Part shown: positions 51,172-60,047 of the stretch, in pieces
Position numbering within the stretch: position 1 is the stretch's first letter
Layout: the number at the start of each line of letters is the position of its first letter
Assembly (NCBI GenBank): GCA_021803085.1
Contig: JAJZMD010000287.1
Span: 25,056-89,055, forward strand
Reading direction: 5' to 3'
Length of the DNA stretch: 64,000 nucleotides
DNA from: Actinomycetes bacterium
Lineage (GTDB): Bacteria; Actinomycetota; Acidimicrobiia; Acidimicrobiales; RAAP-2
Notes under the pieces: generated by a model
Databases searched by the model: none
What the model was told of the DNA's origin: nothing
The model's input: the letters and a program-made list of their open reading frames with translations, nothing else
Program-made: the position numbers and the translations under genes

Positions 51172-51981
51172 TCAGACTCGTGCGGGTGCGTGCTTGGCGA
51201 CGATGCGGTCCATGGCGAACAGCGACGCGCCGAGGGCACCCATGAAGTGCGAGTCCTCCCCGGAGTTCACGGGGAAGCCGAGCATGCCGGAGACGACGTT
51301 GACCATGCCGGCGTTGCGGGCGACGCCGCCGGTGAAGGTGACCTCCTCTTCGATGCCCACCCGGCGGAGCAGCCCGAGGGCCCTCGAGGCGACCGACTGG
51401 TGCACCCCGAGGAGGATGTCCTCGTCTCGCTTGCCCTTGGCGAGCCAGGCGAGGATCTCGGACTCGGCGAAGACCGTGCAGGTCGTCGAGATGCGCACGG
51501 GCTTGTCCGAGCGCAACGCGGTGGGCCCGAGCTCGTCGAGGGGGAGCTCGAGCGCCGAAGCGGCGGCGCCGAGGAAGCGGCCGGTGCCGGCCGAGCACTT
51601 GTCGTTCATCGCGAAGTCGAGGACCTCGCCGCGCTCGTTGACCTTGATCGCCTTCGTGTCCTGGCCGCCCATGTCGAGCACCGTCCGCGTCCCGGGGAAC
51701 ATCTGGACAGCGCCGCGGGCGTGGCAGGAGATCTCGGTCGTCTGGGCGTCCCCGAAGGTCACCCGGAACCGGCCGTAGCCGGTCCCGATGACGTAGCCGA
51801 CCCCGTCCTTCTCCTCGTCGATGTCGCCGTCGCGCAGGGCGAGCTCGTAGGCCCGCTCGGCCGCGAGGGTCACGTTCGAGCCGGTGTCGATGAGCGCCCG
51901 GCCAGCGATGCGGAGGTGCTCGTCGATGATCACGGCCTTGGTCTGCGTGGAGCCCACGTCCACACCTGCCGCGTAGGTCAT
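51172..51981 (-). CDS. bcrA: BcrA-like ATPase subunit of a class I benzoyl-CoA reductase
   Basis: A 269-residue paralog of the following gene, with [32 protein letters not shown], Cys129 ([12 protein letters not shown]), Cys168 ([12 protein letters not shown]) and [17 protein letters not shown]. Two different ATPase subunits point to the BcrAD/BzdPQ heterodimer rather than to the homodimeric activator of 2-hydroxyacyl-CoA dehydratases. It couples ATP hydrolysis to transfer of a low-potential electron from ferredoxin to the BcrBC part. It starts 91 bases after bcrB and 14 bases before bcrD. Confidence 0.87.
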   Translation of the reverse strand: MTYAAGVDVGSTQTKAVIIDEHLRIAGRALIDTGSNVTLAAERAYELALRDGDIDEEKDGVGYVIGTGYGRFRVTFGDAQTTEISCHARGAVQMFPGTRTVLDMGGQDTKAIKVNERGEVLDFAMNDKCSAGTGRFLGAAASALELPLDELGPTALRSDKPVRISTTCTVFAESEILAWLAKGKRDEDILLGVHQSVASRALGLLRRVGIEEEVTFTGGVARNAGMVNVVSGMLGFPVNSGEDSHFMGALGASLFAMDRIVAKHAPARV

Positions 51982-52072
51982 TGCCCGTCTCTCCTTTCCG
52001 CTGCTCGCCGGGTCGCCCGCTCCCGGCCCGGCCCGGTCCCGGCATGCTCGGCGCGCTCGCGCCCGGATCCCG

Positions 52073-53407
52073 TCACGACCGTGCCCCGGCGAGGAGGCGC
52101 CTCGTCTCGAGGCCTTCGAAGAACGCGTCGACACGGTTGCGCATGCCTGCCTCTGCGACGACACGGGGATCCATGTGGTCCGAGTCGATGAGCAGCGCGT
52201 TCACGTCGGCCTGCTCCAGCACCGCTCGCCGGCTGTCCGCGAGCCCGGACGACACGGTCCGGCAGGACTTGATCGCGTGGAAGACGATCCCGTCGATGCC
52301 GTACGGCTCGGCCATCTCGGCGAGGACCCGGTCGACGTGGAACATGGTGTCCATCGCCGCCCGGCCGGTGACGAGCAAACCTTCGGCCAAGCTGTCGAGG
52401 GGGTGGGCGAGGTCGTACTCGTAGCCGGTGCTCCATCCGCCCGAGGCGAACCAGGTGTAGCTCGAGCCGACGAAGATCCCGCCGTGCTGGGTGAACATCT
52501 CGGAGAACTTCCGGTAGATCGGGTAGCACGGGACGCCTACGAAGGCGAGGCGGTGGCGCTCCTCGAAGGGCGTCCCCAAGCCGTGGGACGCTTTGTACTC
52601 GAGCTCCTCGACGACGTCTCGGAAGTAGTCGGCACCCTCGACGCGGCCGCGCAGGGCGTTCACGGCCCCCAGGTAGACGGTGCCGTCGGTCACCGCGTTG
52701 TACACCGCCGGGCGGGACTTGTTCAGCTCGAGCACGCGCACCCAGTCGCGGGTCATCGAGTTCGCGTGGGACATCGCCTCGACGAGGCGGTCCTGGTCGA
52801 AGCGGCGTCCGCTGACCTGCTCGCAGACCTCGACGAGCTCGTCGACCTGGCCGCGCACGTAGGCGAGGTCGTTCTCGTAGTCGACGTGCCCGCGGCCGGG
52901 CAGGCGACCGGCCGCCCTCGAGCCGGGGATGTCGAGGGTGACGACCGGGACGTGGTACAGCCGCTCCCAGATCTCCCCCCACTTGATGTAGGTGTTGCAG
53001 ACGTTCGTCTGGAGGGCGAGATCGGGGGGCGGGATGCGGCCCATGGGGTGGTCCCCGCCGCGCAGCTGCATGCCGACGTCGGCCTTCACGTAGCCGCACA
53101 CGTCCGTGGCGAACCCGTAGCCCTCCGCCTGGTCGATGTAGTCCTCGGCGACGTGGCGCACCGCGGTCTGGAGCCCGTTGATCTCGGGCAGCACGAGGTT
53201 GAAGCCGAACGACTCGAACAGCTCGGCGGCGCTGCCCATCACGAACACGTACGCCGCCTTCTCGCCCCGCTCGGGTCCCGAGCTCACGCGGCCGTACCAC
53301 TCCTTGAACAGCCGGTTGCCTTCCCGGTTGCCGCGGCCGACCAGCTCCGAGGAGTCGAGGGTCGCCTGCGGCGCGACCTTGGGGCTCGTGTCGTTGTCCA
53401 TCGTCAT
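52073..53407 (-). CDS. bcrB: BcrB-like catalytic subunit (2-hydroxyacyl-CoA dehydratase superfamily)
   Basis: Starting at ATG 53407, which overlaps the bcrC stop (ATGA), the product has 444 residues. Conserved elements are [16 protein letters not shown] at the N-terminus, the Cys in [34 protein letters not shown] and [19 protein letters not shown], three Cys expected to ligate the catalytic double-cubane or 4Fe-4S centre. The order C-B-A-D with matching lengths (392, 444, 269, 270) fits class I benzoyl-CoA reductase. The protein would reduce an aromatic ring in a CoA thioester. A hydroxyacyl-CoA dehydratase is the main alternative. Confidence 0.85.
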   Translation of the reverse strand: MTMDNDTSPKVAPQATLDSSELVGRGNREGNRLFKEWYGRVSSGPERGEKAAYVFVMGSAAELFESFGFNLVLPEINGLQTAVRHVAEDYIDQAEGYGFATDVCGYVKADVGMQLRGGDHPMGRIPPPDLALQTNVCNTYIKWGEIWERLYHVPVVTLDIPGSRAAGRLPGRGHVDYENDLAYVRGQVDELVEVCEQVSGRRFDQDRLVEAMSHANSMTRDWVRVLELNKSRPAVYNAVTDGTVYLGAVNALRGRVEGADYFRDVVEELEYKASHGLGTPFEERHRLAFVGVPCYPIYRKFSEMFTQHGGIFVGSSYTWFASGGWSTGYEYDLAHPLDSLAEGLLVTGRAAMDTMFHVDRVLAEMAEPYGIDGIVFHAIKSCRTVSSGLADSRRAVLEQADVNALLIDSDHMDPRVVAEAGMRNRVDAFFEGLETRRLLAGARS

Positions 53408-54582
53408 ACCTCCGCGCCGGCGAACAGGACGTTCTCGATGAACGTCTCGAGCTGGATCTGCAGCGAGTCGAAGCTCGTCATGTTCTCCTCGAACTCGTTG
53501 ACGAAGTAGGGGATCCCCTCCGCCTCGAGGGCCCGCACGTAGGGCACCTGCTCGTCGAGGCCGGGCTCGCACATCTTGGCGGCGCTGATGATGGCCGCCC
53601 CGGCGCCGGACTCGCGGATCCGGCGGAGCAGCATCTCCTCCTTCGGCTTGCGGTCGTCGTGCTGGACCGGGCTGTAGGACGAATGGTCGAGGTAGGCCGT
53701 CGCCAGGTTGGCGAGCGGGTCGCCGTCGGTGGCGACGTCCTCGGAGAGCCAGCGGAGCCCGATCAGCAGGTCGTCGTCGACGACGTAGGAGGACTGGGCG
53801 ATCGTCGTCAGCAGGTCGAGGGGCGGCTGCTCGCAGAAGCCACCCTCGAAGACGATCCGCATCCGGTCCTGGGGAGCCGTCCCGCGCTGCTCGAGCATCG
53901 GGATGACCGCTGAGAGGAGGAGGTTGTGCTCCTCCCTCGGGATGCGCCCGCCGAGGGCAACGAGCACGTACGCCTCGTCCACCTGGAGGAGCCAGGGGGT
54001 CTCGCGCTTGATCTCGTAGAGGCGGCGAAGGAGGCGCCGGTTCTCGTTGTAGACGGCGATGGCCCGGCGCAGGTCGTCGTCGTTCACGGTCCTGCCGGCG
54101 ATCTCCTCGACACCGCGCTGCAGGCGCTGGTACTCGCCGCGCAGGTACGTCGCCGCATGCCGTGACGTGGCGTTCTGCGGGAGGTAGAGGATCTCGCAGG
54201 GGTACGGGACGTTGCGGCCCCACACGGCCGCCAGGTTCCGGGCGGTGTCGCAGATCGGGTGGGACACGAACATCTCGAGCTCGAGACGCCCGGAGAGGGC
54301 GAGCTCGAGGGAGGTCTTGACGATCGAGCAGAGGTTCGAGCCGAAGTGCGCGTCGCCCTGGCGGGCCTCGATCGGCGCCCCGTGGATCTTGACCGGGAGC
54401 AGCCCAGCCGCCGCGACGATCTCCTCGGGGAAGTAGACCTCGAAGTGGCCGACGACCTTGCCGCCCGCCTCCCGCCACCGGCGCACCGTCGGGTAGTCGG
54501 GGTCCTCGACGAGGTCCCGGCAATCGCGGAGGAGCTCGTCGAGGGAGAGGCCCCCCCAGTCGTCCAGCACGTGCGTGCCCAT
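53404..54582 (-). CDS. bcrC: BcrC-like catalytic subunit (2-hydroxyacyl-CoA dehydratase superfamily)
   Basis: ATG 54582 was chosen for its ribosome site (gggagggtgag), giving 392 residues close to Thauera BcrC. Cluster-binding Cys are seen in FGSNLCSIVKTSLE, HPICDTARNLAAVWG and ISAAKMCEPGLDEQ; the N-terminal GGKVVGHFEVYFPEEIVAAAGLLP and C-terminal EFEENMTSFDSLQIQLETFIE are family blocks. It is the first gene of a nine-gene operon ending at hcrB, with most genes overlapping. The promoter region 54583-54660 carries an AT-rich stretch and an inverted repeat likely bound by the adjacent TetR protein. Confidence 0.86.
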   Translation of the reverse strand: MGTHVLDDWGGLSLDELLRDCRDLVEDPDYPTVRRWREAGGKVVGHFEVYFPEEIVAAAGLLPVKIHGAPIEARQGDAHFGSNLCSIVKTSLELALSGRLELEMFVSHPICDTARNLAAVWGRNVPYPCEILYLPQNATSRHAATYLRGEYQRLQRGVEEIAGRTVNDDDLRRAIAVYNENRRLLRRLYEIKRETPWLLQVDEAYVLVALGGRIPREEHNLLLSAVIPMLEQRGTAPQDRMRIVFEGGFCEQPPLDLLTTIAQSSYVVDDDLLIGLRWLSEDVATDGDPLANLATAYLDHSSYSPVQHDDRKPKEEMLLRRIRESGAGAAIISAAKMCEPGLDEQVPYVRALEAEGIPYFVNEFEENMTSFDSLQIQLETFIENVLFAGAEV

Positions 54583-54633
54583 CTCACCCTCCCGGTATGC
54601 CGCTGCCGGCCTACTATTTTTTCTACTCACTAG

Positions 54634-54654
54634 CCGGTCAACTGAATTGATCGG
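54634..54654. promoter_or_regulatory. Probable TetR operator at the bcr promoter
   Basis: ccggtcaa-ctgaa-ttgatcgg is a 21-base inverted repeat with 7 of 8 arm pairs matching, in an unusually AT-rich stretch 52 bases before bcrC. On the minus strand it contains a TTGACC hexamer that could serve as the -35 element, so binding would block the promoter. Confidence 0.55.
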
Positions 54655-54698
54655 AGTATAGGCAATGTCAGCATGCAAGTCCAGGGACCTTCGGCCCT

Positions 54699-54743
54699 GT
54701 GCGGCCGAGAATCCGTGCGGCCGAGAATCCGTGCGGCCGAGAA
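54699..54743. repeat. 16-bp tandem repeat
   Basis: Two full copies and one partial copy of gtgcggccgagaatcc lie between the bcr promoter and the TetR gene. Confidence 0.9.
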
Positions 54744-54804
54744 GAGATCGAGGGGGACCGACGGTGCGGCCGTCCCGCGCGACGGGTCGGTGACCGGCGC
54801 CGAG

Positions 54805-55428
54805 TCAGCCGGTGGGCCCGAGCAGGAGCTCGATGCAGGTGCTGGCGAAGCGCTCGGGGTCGTCACGACCGGGGTCGAACCACTTGTAGACCCAGCTCGT
54901 CATCCCGAGGATGGCCTGGGCCCCGTAGCGCGGGTCGACGGGCGAGAGCGAGCCCTGGTCCACGGCGCTCTCCACCGCCTCGCGGAAGACACGGAGGTAC
55001 TGCCGCTCCTTGGCGCGGATGTCCGATTCGTAGGTGGAGGCGAGGCGCGGTCGCTGGTCGAAGAAGACCGTGAAGAAGGCGGGTTCGCGCGCGACGTTCA
55101 CCGTCTGGTCCCTGATGAGCGCCTCGAGGCGCCGGCGGGGATCCTCGATGAGCAGCGCGTCCGACAGGCGCGCCAGCGCCAAGGTGATCGCACGGTCGAA
55201 CACCCGGTAGAGGAGCTCGGCCTTCGAGTGCACGTAGTAGTAGAGGCTGGCCTTGCGCAGGTCGAGCGCGGCAGCCACGTCGTCGAGCGAGCCGGCGTCG
55301 TACCCCTTGGCTTGGAACACCCGCGCGGCCGTCTCGACGATCTCGCTCATGCGGGCTACGAACTCCGGGCTCGGCTCCACGTTGCGTGGCCGGCCGGGGC
55401 GGCGTGGCGTGGTGCGCTCAGCGACCAT
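54805..55428 (-). CDS. TetR-family regulator beside the bcr operon
   Basis: The 207-residue protein has an N-terminal helix-turn-helix (MSEIVETAARVFQAKGYDAG, then LDDVAAALDLRKASLYYYVHSKAELLYRVF) and a helical ligand domain resembling regulators of fatty-acid or aromatic acyl-CoA degradation. It lies between the bcr operon (same strand, downstream) and the divergent 3-hydroxyacyl-CoA dehydrogenase. It is placed to control both, most likely releasing DNA when an acyl- or aroyl-CoA binds. The target palindrome at 54634 is the best candidate operator. Confidence 0.9.
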   Translation of the reverse strand: MVAERTTPRRPGRPRNVEPSPEFVARMSEIVETAARVFQAKGYDAGSLDDVAAALDLRKASLYYYVHSKAELLYRVFDRAITLALARLSDALLIEDPRRRLEALIRDQTVNVAREPAFFTVFFDQRPRLASTYESDIRAKERQYLRVFREAVESAVDQGSLSPVDPRYGAQAILGMTSWVYKWFDPGRDDPERFASTCIELLLGPTG

Positions 55429-55624
55429 CGATCGGCTCGCTCCGCCGTGCGAGCACGCCGGGGCCGTGATCCCGTCGTCGGCCAGAGGGTGCTCGCCGAG
55501 GCCGGCCCCCGGGGGATGCTCGCAGTCGTTCCACCGTTGCCTCCGTCACCTCGTGCCTGCCGTCGCTGGTGCCTCGAACCCGGGCTCGACCTGCCGAGCT
55601 CGACACCCGTGCCCGACTCCGAGC

Positions 55625-55654
55625 TTGACCTACCGGACGTCAGAAAAATATACT
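55625..55654 (+). promoter_or_regulatory. Sigma70-like promoter of the 3-hydroxyacyl-CoA dehydrogenase gene
   Basis: TTGACC (55625-55630), 18 bases, then TATACT (55649-55654), the best -35/-10 pair seen in the window. The start codon follows 23 bases after the -10 box. Confidence 0.6.
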
Positions 55655-55677
55655 CGACGAGCGAGGGAGCGCTGGCG

Positions 55678-56562
55678 ATGACGAACGACGGGAACGGCAC
55701 GGACCGGGACGGCGGCGCCGTTGCCATCGTCGGCGGCGGCCTCATGGGGAGCGGGATCGTGCATGCGTTCCTGCTCGCAGGTCGGCGGGTGGCCCTCGTC
55801 GAGATCGACGACGAAGCAGCGGCGGGGAGCCGCCAGCGGATCCGGGCCCATCTCGAAGAGAGCGCCCGGCGAGGCCGCCTCGGTGAGCCGGTCGAAGCAG
55901 CCCTTTCCCGCGTCGTCGTGCACTCGGGCCTCGCAGGTCTCGAGGGCGAGGACGTCACCCTCGCGATCGAGGCGGTGCCGGAGATCGCGTCGCTGAAGCT
56001 CGAGGTACTCGGGGCCCTCGAGGCTGCCGTCGAGGACGCCGCCGTGGTGGCGACGAACACGAGCAGCATCGCCATCGGCGAGCTCGCAGCCGGGCTCGCC
56101 CGCCCCGAGCGCTTCCTCGGCCTGCACTTCTTCAACCCGGTGCCCGCCAGCCTCCTCGTGGAGGTCGTCGTCGGTCAGGACACGAGCGCGACGACGGTCC
56201 AGCGAGCCAGGTCGCTCGTCGAGGCGATCGGCAAGCAGGCTGTCGTCGTGAGGGATTCACCCGGTTTCGCCACGAGCCGCCTGGGCGTGCTCCTCGGGCT
56301 GGAGGCGATTCGGATGCTGGAGGAGGGGGTCGCTTCTCCCGAGGACATCGATCGGGCGATGACCCTCGGCTACAAGCACCCGATCGGGCCGTTGCACTTG
56401 ACCGATCTCGTCGGGCTCGACGTGCGCCTCGCTGTGGCCGACTACCTCCGCTCGGTCCTCGGCGACCGGTTCGAGGCACCGGCGCTGCTGCGCGAGAAAG
56501 TCGAGCGGGGCGAGCTCGGTCGCAAGTGCGGGAAGGGCTTCTTCTCCTATCCCGAGGGGTGA
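55678..56562 (+). CDS. 3-hydroxyacyl-CoA dehydrogenase (3-hydroxybutyryl-CoA dehydrogenase-like)
   Basis: From ATG 55678 the protein has 294 residues. The NAD-binding motif is AIVGGGLMGSGIVHAFLLAG followed by ALVEIDDEAA; the catalytic His is in FLGLHFFNPVPASLLVEVV, after TNTSSIAIGELA. The C-terminal domain has DSPGFATSRLGVLLGLEAI and DIDRAMTLGYKHPIGPLHLTDLVGLD. It oxidises a 3-hydroxyacyl-CoA to the 3-oxo form with NAD. It is divergent from the TetR gene and convergent with a crotonase gene, inside the aromatic-degradation island, so it likely acts in beta-oxidation of ring-cleavage products. Confidence 0.92.
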   Translation: MTNDGNGTDRDGGAVAIVGGGLMGSGIVHAFLLAGRRVALVEIDDEAAAGSRQRIRAHLEESARRGRLGEPVEAALSRVVVHSGLAGLEGEDVTLAIEAVPEIASLKLEVLGALEAAVEDAAVVATNTSSIAIGELAAGLARPERFLGLHFFNPVPASLLVEVVVGQDTSATTVQRARSLVEAIGKQAVVVRDSPGFATSRLGVLLGLEAIRMLEEGVASPEDIDRAMTLGYKHPIGPLHLTDLVGLDVRLAVADYLRSVLGDRFEAPALLREKVERGELGRKCGKGFFSYPEG

Positions 56563-56599
56563 CGGGGGCCCGGGCGCGCTGCGCCGGGCAGGTGGCGCC

Positions 56600-57382
56600 T
56601 CAGGGGTGACGCCCCGTCCAGACCGGCGGTCGCTTCTCCGCGAAGGCGAGCGCTCCCTCGCGGGCGTCCGTCGAGCGGCTCACGACAGCGGCCGCGTCGT
56701 CGTTGATCCGCCACCCGGATGCCTCGTCGGTGTCGGCGGCGGCGCGCAGCACGGCCTTGGAAGCCCGTACCGACAGCGGTGCGTTGGCGGCGATCACCTC
56801 GGCGAGGTCCAGGGCCGCGTCGAGGGTCTGGTCCCGGGGCACCACCCGGTTGACGAGCCCCAGGGCACGGGCCCGCTCGGCGTCGATCGGCAAGCCGGTG
56901 AGGGCGAGCTCCAGAGCGACGGCGAGGGGCAGGCGCTTCGGCAGCCGCACGAGCCCGCCGGCCGCAGCGAGCAGTCCCCGCGTCACCTCGGGGATGCCGA
57001 AGGTGGCGTGGTCGGCGGCGACGGCGAGGTCACAGCTGAGGACGATCTCGAACCCTCCGGCGACTGCTACCCCGTTGACCGCCGCGATGAGCGGCTTTCC
57101 GAAGCTGCGCCGGGTGATGCCGGCGAACCCCCCCGAGATCGAGGAGGTCTCGGGCATCTCGCCGGCGGCGAATGCCTTCAGGTCCATTCCGGCGCAGAAG
57201 GCCCGATCGCCCGCCCCGGTGAGGATGACCACGGCCACCCCGTCGTCGGTGGCGAGCTCGTCGAGCGCGGAGGCGATCCCCCTCGAGACCGCGCGGTTGA
57301 TGGCGTTGCGCTGGTCGGGCCGGTTGATCGTCAGGATCTCGACGGATCCACGACGCTCGCGCAGTACTGCGTGGTCGGACAC
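56600..57382 (-). CDS. Enoyl-CoA hydratase/isomerase (crotonase family)
   Basis: GTG 57382 follows aaggaggag at good spacing and gives 260 residues. Crotonase features are SVEILTINRPDQRNAINRAV, DRAFCAGMDLKAFA (oxyanion-hole loop), KPLIAAVNGVAVAGGFEIVLSCDLAVAAD and FGIPEVTRGLLAAAGGLVRLP, in which the Glu of PEV is at the place of a catalytic Glu. It is the last gene of the operon ligase - crotonase, following the CoA ligase by 56 bases. Likely a hydratase acting on a cyclic or linear enoyl-CoA of the pathway. Confidence 0.9.
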   Translation of the reverse strand: MSDHAVLRERRGSVEILTINRPDQRNAINRAVSRGIASALDELATDDGVAVVILTGAGDRAFCAGMDLKAFAAGEMPETSSISGGFAGITRRSFGKPLIAAVNGVAVAGGFEIVLSCDLAVAADHATFGIPEVTRGLLAAAGGLVRLPKRLPLAVALELALTGLPIDAERARALGLVNRVVPRDQTLDAALDLAEVIAANAPLSVRASKAVLRAAADTDEASGWRINDDAAAVVSRSTDAREGALAFAEKRPPVWTGRHP

Positions 57383-57438
57383 GGGCACCTCCTCCTTCTG
57401 CTCCCCTCGCTGCTCCGCCCGCGCCACTCGCGCCGCCC

Positions 57439-59049
57439 TCACCTCGCCGGCGCGTCGGCCGGTCCGCCCTCCGGCGGCCAGCCGGTGCGCAGGACGTGGC
57501 GCTGGAGCTTGCCCGAAGGGGTGCGGGGCAGCGCGTCGACGAAGGTCACGCTGCGCGGGACCATGTACGCGACGAGGTGCGCCCGCACGAGCTGGAGCAG
57601 TGCCGCCCCGAGCTCTGCGGACGGGGCTTGTCCGGGTGCAGCGACGACGAAGGCCTGAAGGCGGGTCGCGCCGATGGCGTCGGGGAGGGCGACGACGGCC
57701 GCTTCCTCGACGGCAGGGTGGCCCAAGAGGATCCCCTCGATCTCGGTGGGTGCCACGGAGATGCCACCGACCATCTCGAGGTCGTCCTTTCGACCGTGGT
57801 AGTGGACGTCGCCGTCCTGGCCGAGGCTTACCCGGTCGCCGGTGCAGAGCCAGTCGCCGACCAGCGTCCGGGCGTTCTCCTCGGGCCGGTTGTGGTAGCC
57901 CACCATGATGGTCGGACCTTTCACCCACAACGTCCCCACCTCGCCGGGGGGCACGGGGTCGGCGAGCTCGTCCCGGACGCTCAGCTCGTAGCCGGGCATC
58001 GCCTTGCCCAAGGTCCCCGGGCGGCAGTTCCCGAGGGTGTTGGAGATGAACGGGGGCCCCCCCACCTCGGTCGCCCCGAGCCCGTTCAGCACGGGTGCCC
58101 CGAGGAAGGCTGCGGCGCGCTCTTGGAGCGCCGGGGCAAGCGCTTCGCCGGCCGAAAGGCAGACGCGCAGCGAGGCGAACTTGCTCGCGTCCCCCTCGGC
58201 GAGGAGCACGGCGTAGAAGGTCGGGACGGCGAACAGCACCGTGGGCCGGACCCTGGCCACGAGCTGGGAGACGGCCTCGACGGTGGGCAGCTCCCGCTGG
58301 AGGACCGCAGCGACGCCGGTCGACAGGACGCACAGCAGGCTGTTGCCGAGCCCGTAGGAGAAGTAGGCCCGCGACACCGAGTACAAGACGTCGTCGGGGG
58401 CCGGCTCGAAGGTCGCCCTGAGCACCGCTGCGTGGTGGGCGACATCGGAGTGCCGGTGGAGCGCGAGCTTGGGCTTGCCGGTGGTGCCCGAGGTGTACAG
58501 GCCATAGAGGAGAGCGTCGGGCGGCAGGCTGGCGGGGGGCGCAGGAGGCTGGGAGGGTCCGAGAGCCTCGAGCTCGTCTGCGCCGAGCGTCTCGACGCCG
58601 GAGAAGTGGCCGGCGAGCTCGTCCTCGCACACGGCGAGCGTGGGCTTGGCGTCGGCGACCATGAAGGCGTGCTGCTTCGAGCCGAGCCTCGGGTTGACCG
58701 GCAGCGCGATGGCACCGAGGCGGGCAGCGCCGAGGAAGGCGAGGACGAAAGCGATCCGGTCCTGGGTGGCAATGAGGACAGGCCGGCCCGCGCACGCGCC
58801 ACGCTGCTCCAGGAGGGTGGCCGACGACGCCACTGCGGCCGCGACCTCTTCGTAGCTCCAGCGCCGGTCGCCGTCGAGGTAGGCGACGCGTGTGAGCCAT
58901 CCCGACGACCTGGCGAGCTCCTCCAGCCACACGGTCACGTTGTGGGCGGGCGAGCGGTCGTGACGCGGGAGGGGTGAGCCCCCGGGTTTCACCTGCAGTG
59001 CCGTCGCGCCGAGCTGGCTGTTGGGCACTCTCTTGGTGCCTCGGAGCAC
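57439..59049 (-). CDS. Benzoate-CoA ligase-family aryl-CoA ligase
   Basis: The 536-residue ANL-superfamily ligase has YGLYTSGTTGKPKLALHRH (phosphate loop), VLNGLGATEVGGPPFISN, WLCTGDRVSLGQDGDVHYHGRKDDLEMVGG and the C-terminal lysine motif RTPSGKLQRHVLR. The AYFSYGLGNSLLCVLSTG segment is characteristic of benzoate and 4-hydroxybenzoate CoA ligases. It activates an aromatic acid with ATP and CoA, the entry step for the HBCR/BCR enzymes in the neighbouring operon. Start is GTG with ggggggatc upstream. Which aromatic acid is used cannot be resolved. Confidence 0.9.
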   Translation of the reverse strand: MLRGTKRVPNSQLGATALQVKPGGSPLPRHDRSPAHNVTVWLEELARSSGWLTRVAYLDGDRRWSYEEVAAAVASSATLLEQRGACAGRPVLIATQDRIAFVLAFLGAARLGAIALPVNPRLGSKQHAFMVADAKPTLAVCEDELAGHFSGVETLGADELEALGPSQPPAPPASLPPDALLYGLYTSGTTGKPKLALHRHSDVAHHAAVLRATFEPAPDDVLYSVSRAYFSYGLGNSLLCVLSTGVAAVLQRELPTVEAVSQLVARVRPTVLFAVPTFYAVLLAEGDASKFASLRVCLSAGEALAPALQERAAAFLGAPVLNGLGATEVGGPPFISNTLGNCRPGTLGKAMPGYELSVRDELADPVPPGEVGTLWVKGPTIMVGYHNRPEENARTLVGDWLCTGDRVSLGQDGDVHYHGRKDDLEMVGGISVAPTEIEGILLGHPAVEEAAVVALPDAIGATRLQAFVVAAPGQAPSAELGAALLQLVRAHLVAYMVPRSVTFVDALPRTPSGKLQRHVLRTGWPPEGGPADAPAR

Positions 59050-59089
59050 GATCCCCCCCTTTCTTCGTGAGGCCGGGTCGCGCTCACCC

Positions 59090-59917
59090 CTACCGTCCCT
59101 GCCACGCGGGGGGGCGCTTCTCGTTGAACGCCGCGTGGAACTCGGCGTGGTCGGCGCTCTTCATGAGCAGCGCCTGGGTCATCGCCTCGAGCTCGATGGC
59201 CGCCGAGAGCGGCATGTCGAGCTCACGCGACAGCAGTGACTTGGTCTGGGCGTAGGCGAAGGACGGCCCGTGGGCGAGCCGTTGGGCGAGGGCCGCCGCG
59301 GCAGCGTCGAGCTCGCCGTCCTCGACGAGCTCGGACACGAGCCCGTAGCGATCAGCGGTCTCGGCGTCGATCGTGTCGCCGAGCATGAGCAGCTTCGTCG
59401 CACGTCCGAATCCCACCAGGCGCGGCAGGAGGTAGGCCGAGCCCATGTCGGCCCCTGCGAGGCCGACCTTGGTGAACAAGAAGGCGAAGCGGGCCGAGCG
59501 GGTGAGGAGGCGGAAGTCGGCGGCCAGGGCGATCACCGAGCCGGCGCCCGCTGCCATCCCCTGGATCGCTGCGATGATCGGCACGGGGCACTCCCGCATC
59601 GCCTGCACCACCGCGCCGGTCATGCGGGTGAAGTCGAGCAGCTCGTCCGGGCGCATCTTCAGCAGCTCACCGATGATCTCGTTCACGTCGCCGCCCGAAC
59701 AGAACGCCTTCCCCTCGCCGCGGATGACGAGGGCGCGGACGTCGTCGCGCTGGGGGAGCTCCCGCAGGAGGTCGCGGAGGTCTGCATAGCTCTCGAAGGT
59801 GAGGGCGTTCAGCTTCTCGGGCCGGTTCAGCGTGACCGTGGCGACCCGATCCTCGAGGGCGAACTCGAAGTGCTTCCAGGCCGACGTGGGGCTGACCGAA
59901 CCGCGGAACGGGCTCAT
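59090..59917 (-). CDS. Enoyl-CoA hydratase-family protein (crotonase), second copy
   Basis: The ATG 59917 with aggagatcc gives 275 residues. Crotonase core: VATVTLNRPEKLNALTFESY, KAFCSGGDVNEII, CPVPIIAAIQGMAAGAGSVIALAADFRLL and FLFTKVGLAGADMGSAYLLPRLVG. In this last block the position usually occupied by Glu has changed to the GADMGSAYLLPR context, so the chemistry may differ from ordinary hydration; ring hydrolysis or isomerisation is possible. It lies between the ligase (40 bases) and the acyl-CoA dehydrogenase in one operon. Relatives occur in aryl-CoA degradation clusters. Confidence 0.87.
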   Translation of the reverse strand: MSPFRGSVSPTSAWKHFEFALEDRVATVTLNRPEKLNALTFESYADLRDLLRELPQRDDVRALVIRGEGKAFCSGGDVNEIIGELLKMRPDELLDFTRMTGAVVQAMRECPVPIIAAIQGMAAGAGSVIALAADFRLLTRSARFAFLFTKVGLAGADMGSAYLLPRLVGFGRATKLLMLGDTIDAETADRYGLVSELVEDGELDAAAAALAQRLAHGPSFAYAQTKSLLSRELDMPLSAAIELEAMTQALLMKSADHAEFHAAFNEKRPPAWQGR

Positions 59918-60047
59918 CGATGGATCTCCTCTGCTCGTGCTTCTCGTTCGTCTCGTGCTTCTGTTGCTTGTCGTGCCGTCCTCTGGCCCCGGGCGATGGT
60001 CGTCCGACCGCCATCTCTGAGACACGCATCGGGCATCCCCGGAAGGC

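Noticed and set aside
50345..54582. Bcr-like genes as a 2-hydroxyacyl-CoA dehydratase plus activator
   Set aside because: There are two distinct ATPase subunits, and HBCR, aryl-CoA ligase and BadH-like genes surround the set; dehydratases normally have a single homodimeric activator. Phylogeny is still needed.
57383..58930. Long N-terminal extension of the crotonase at 56600
   Set aside because: The extension is the CoA ligase gene read in another frame; the crotonase begins at GTG 57382 with its own ribosome site.
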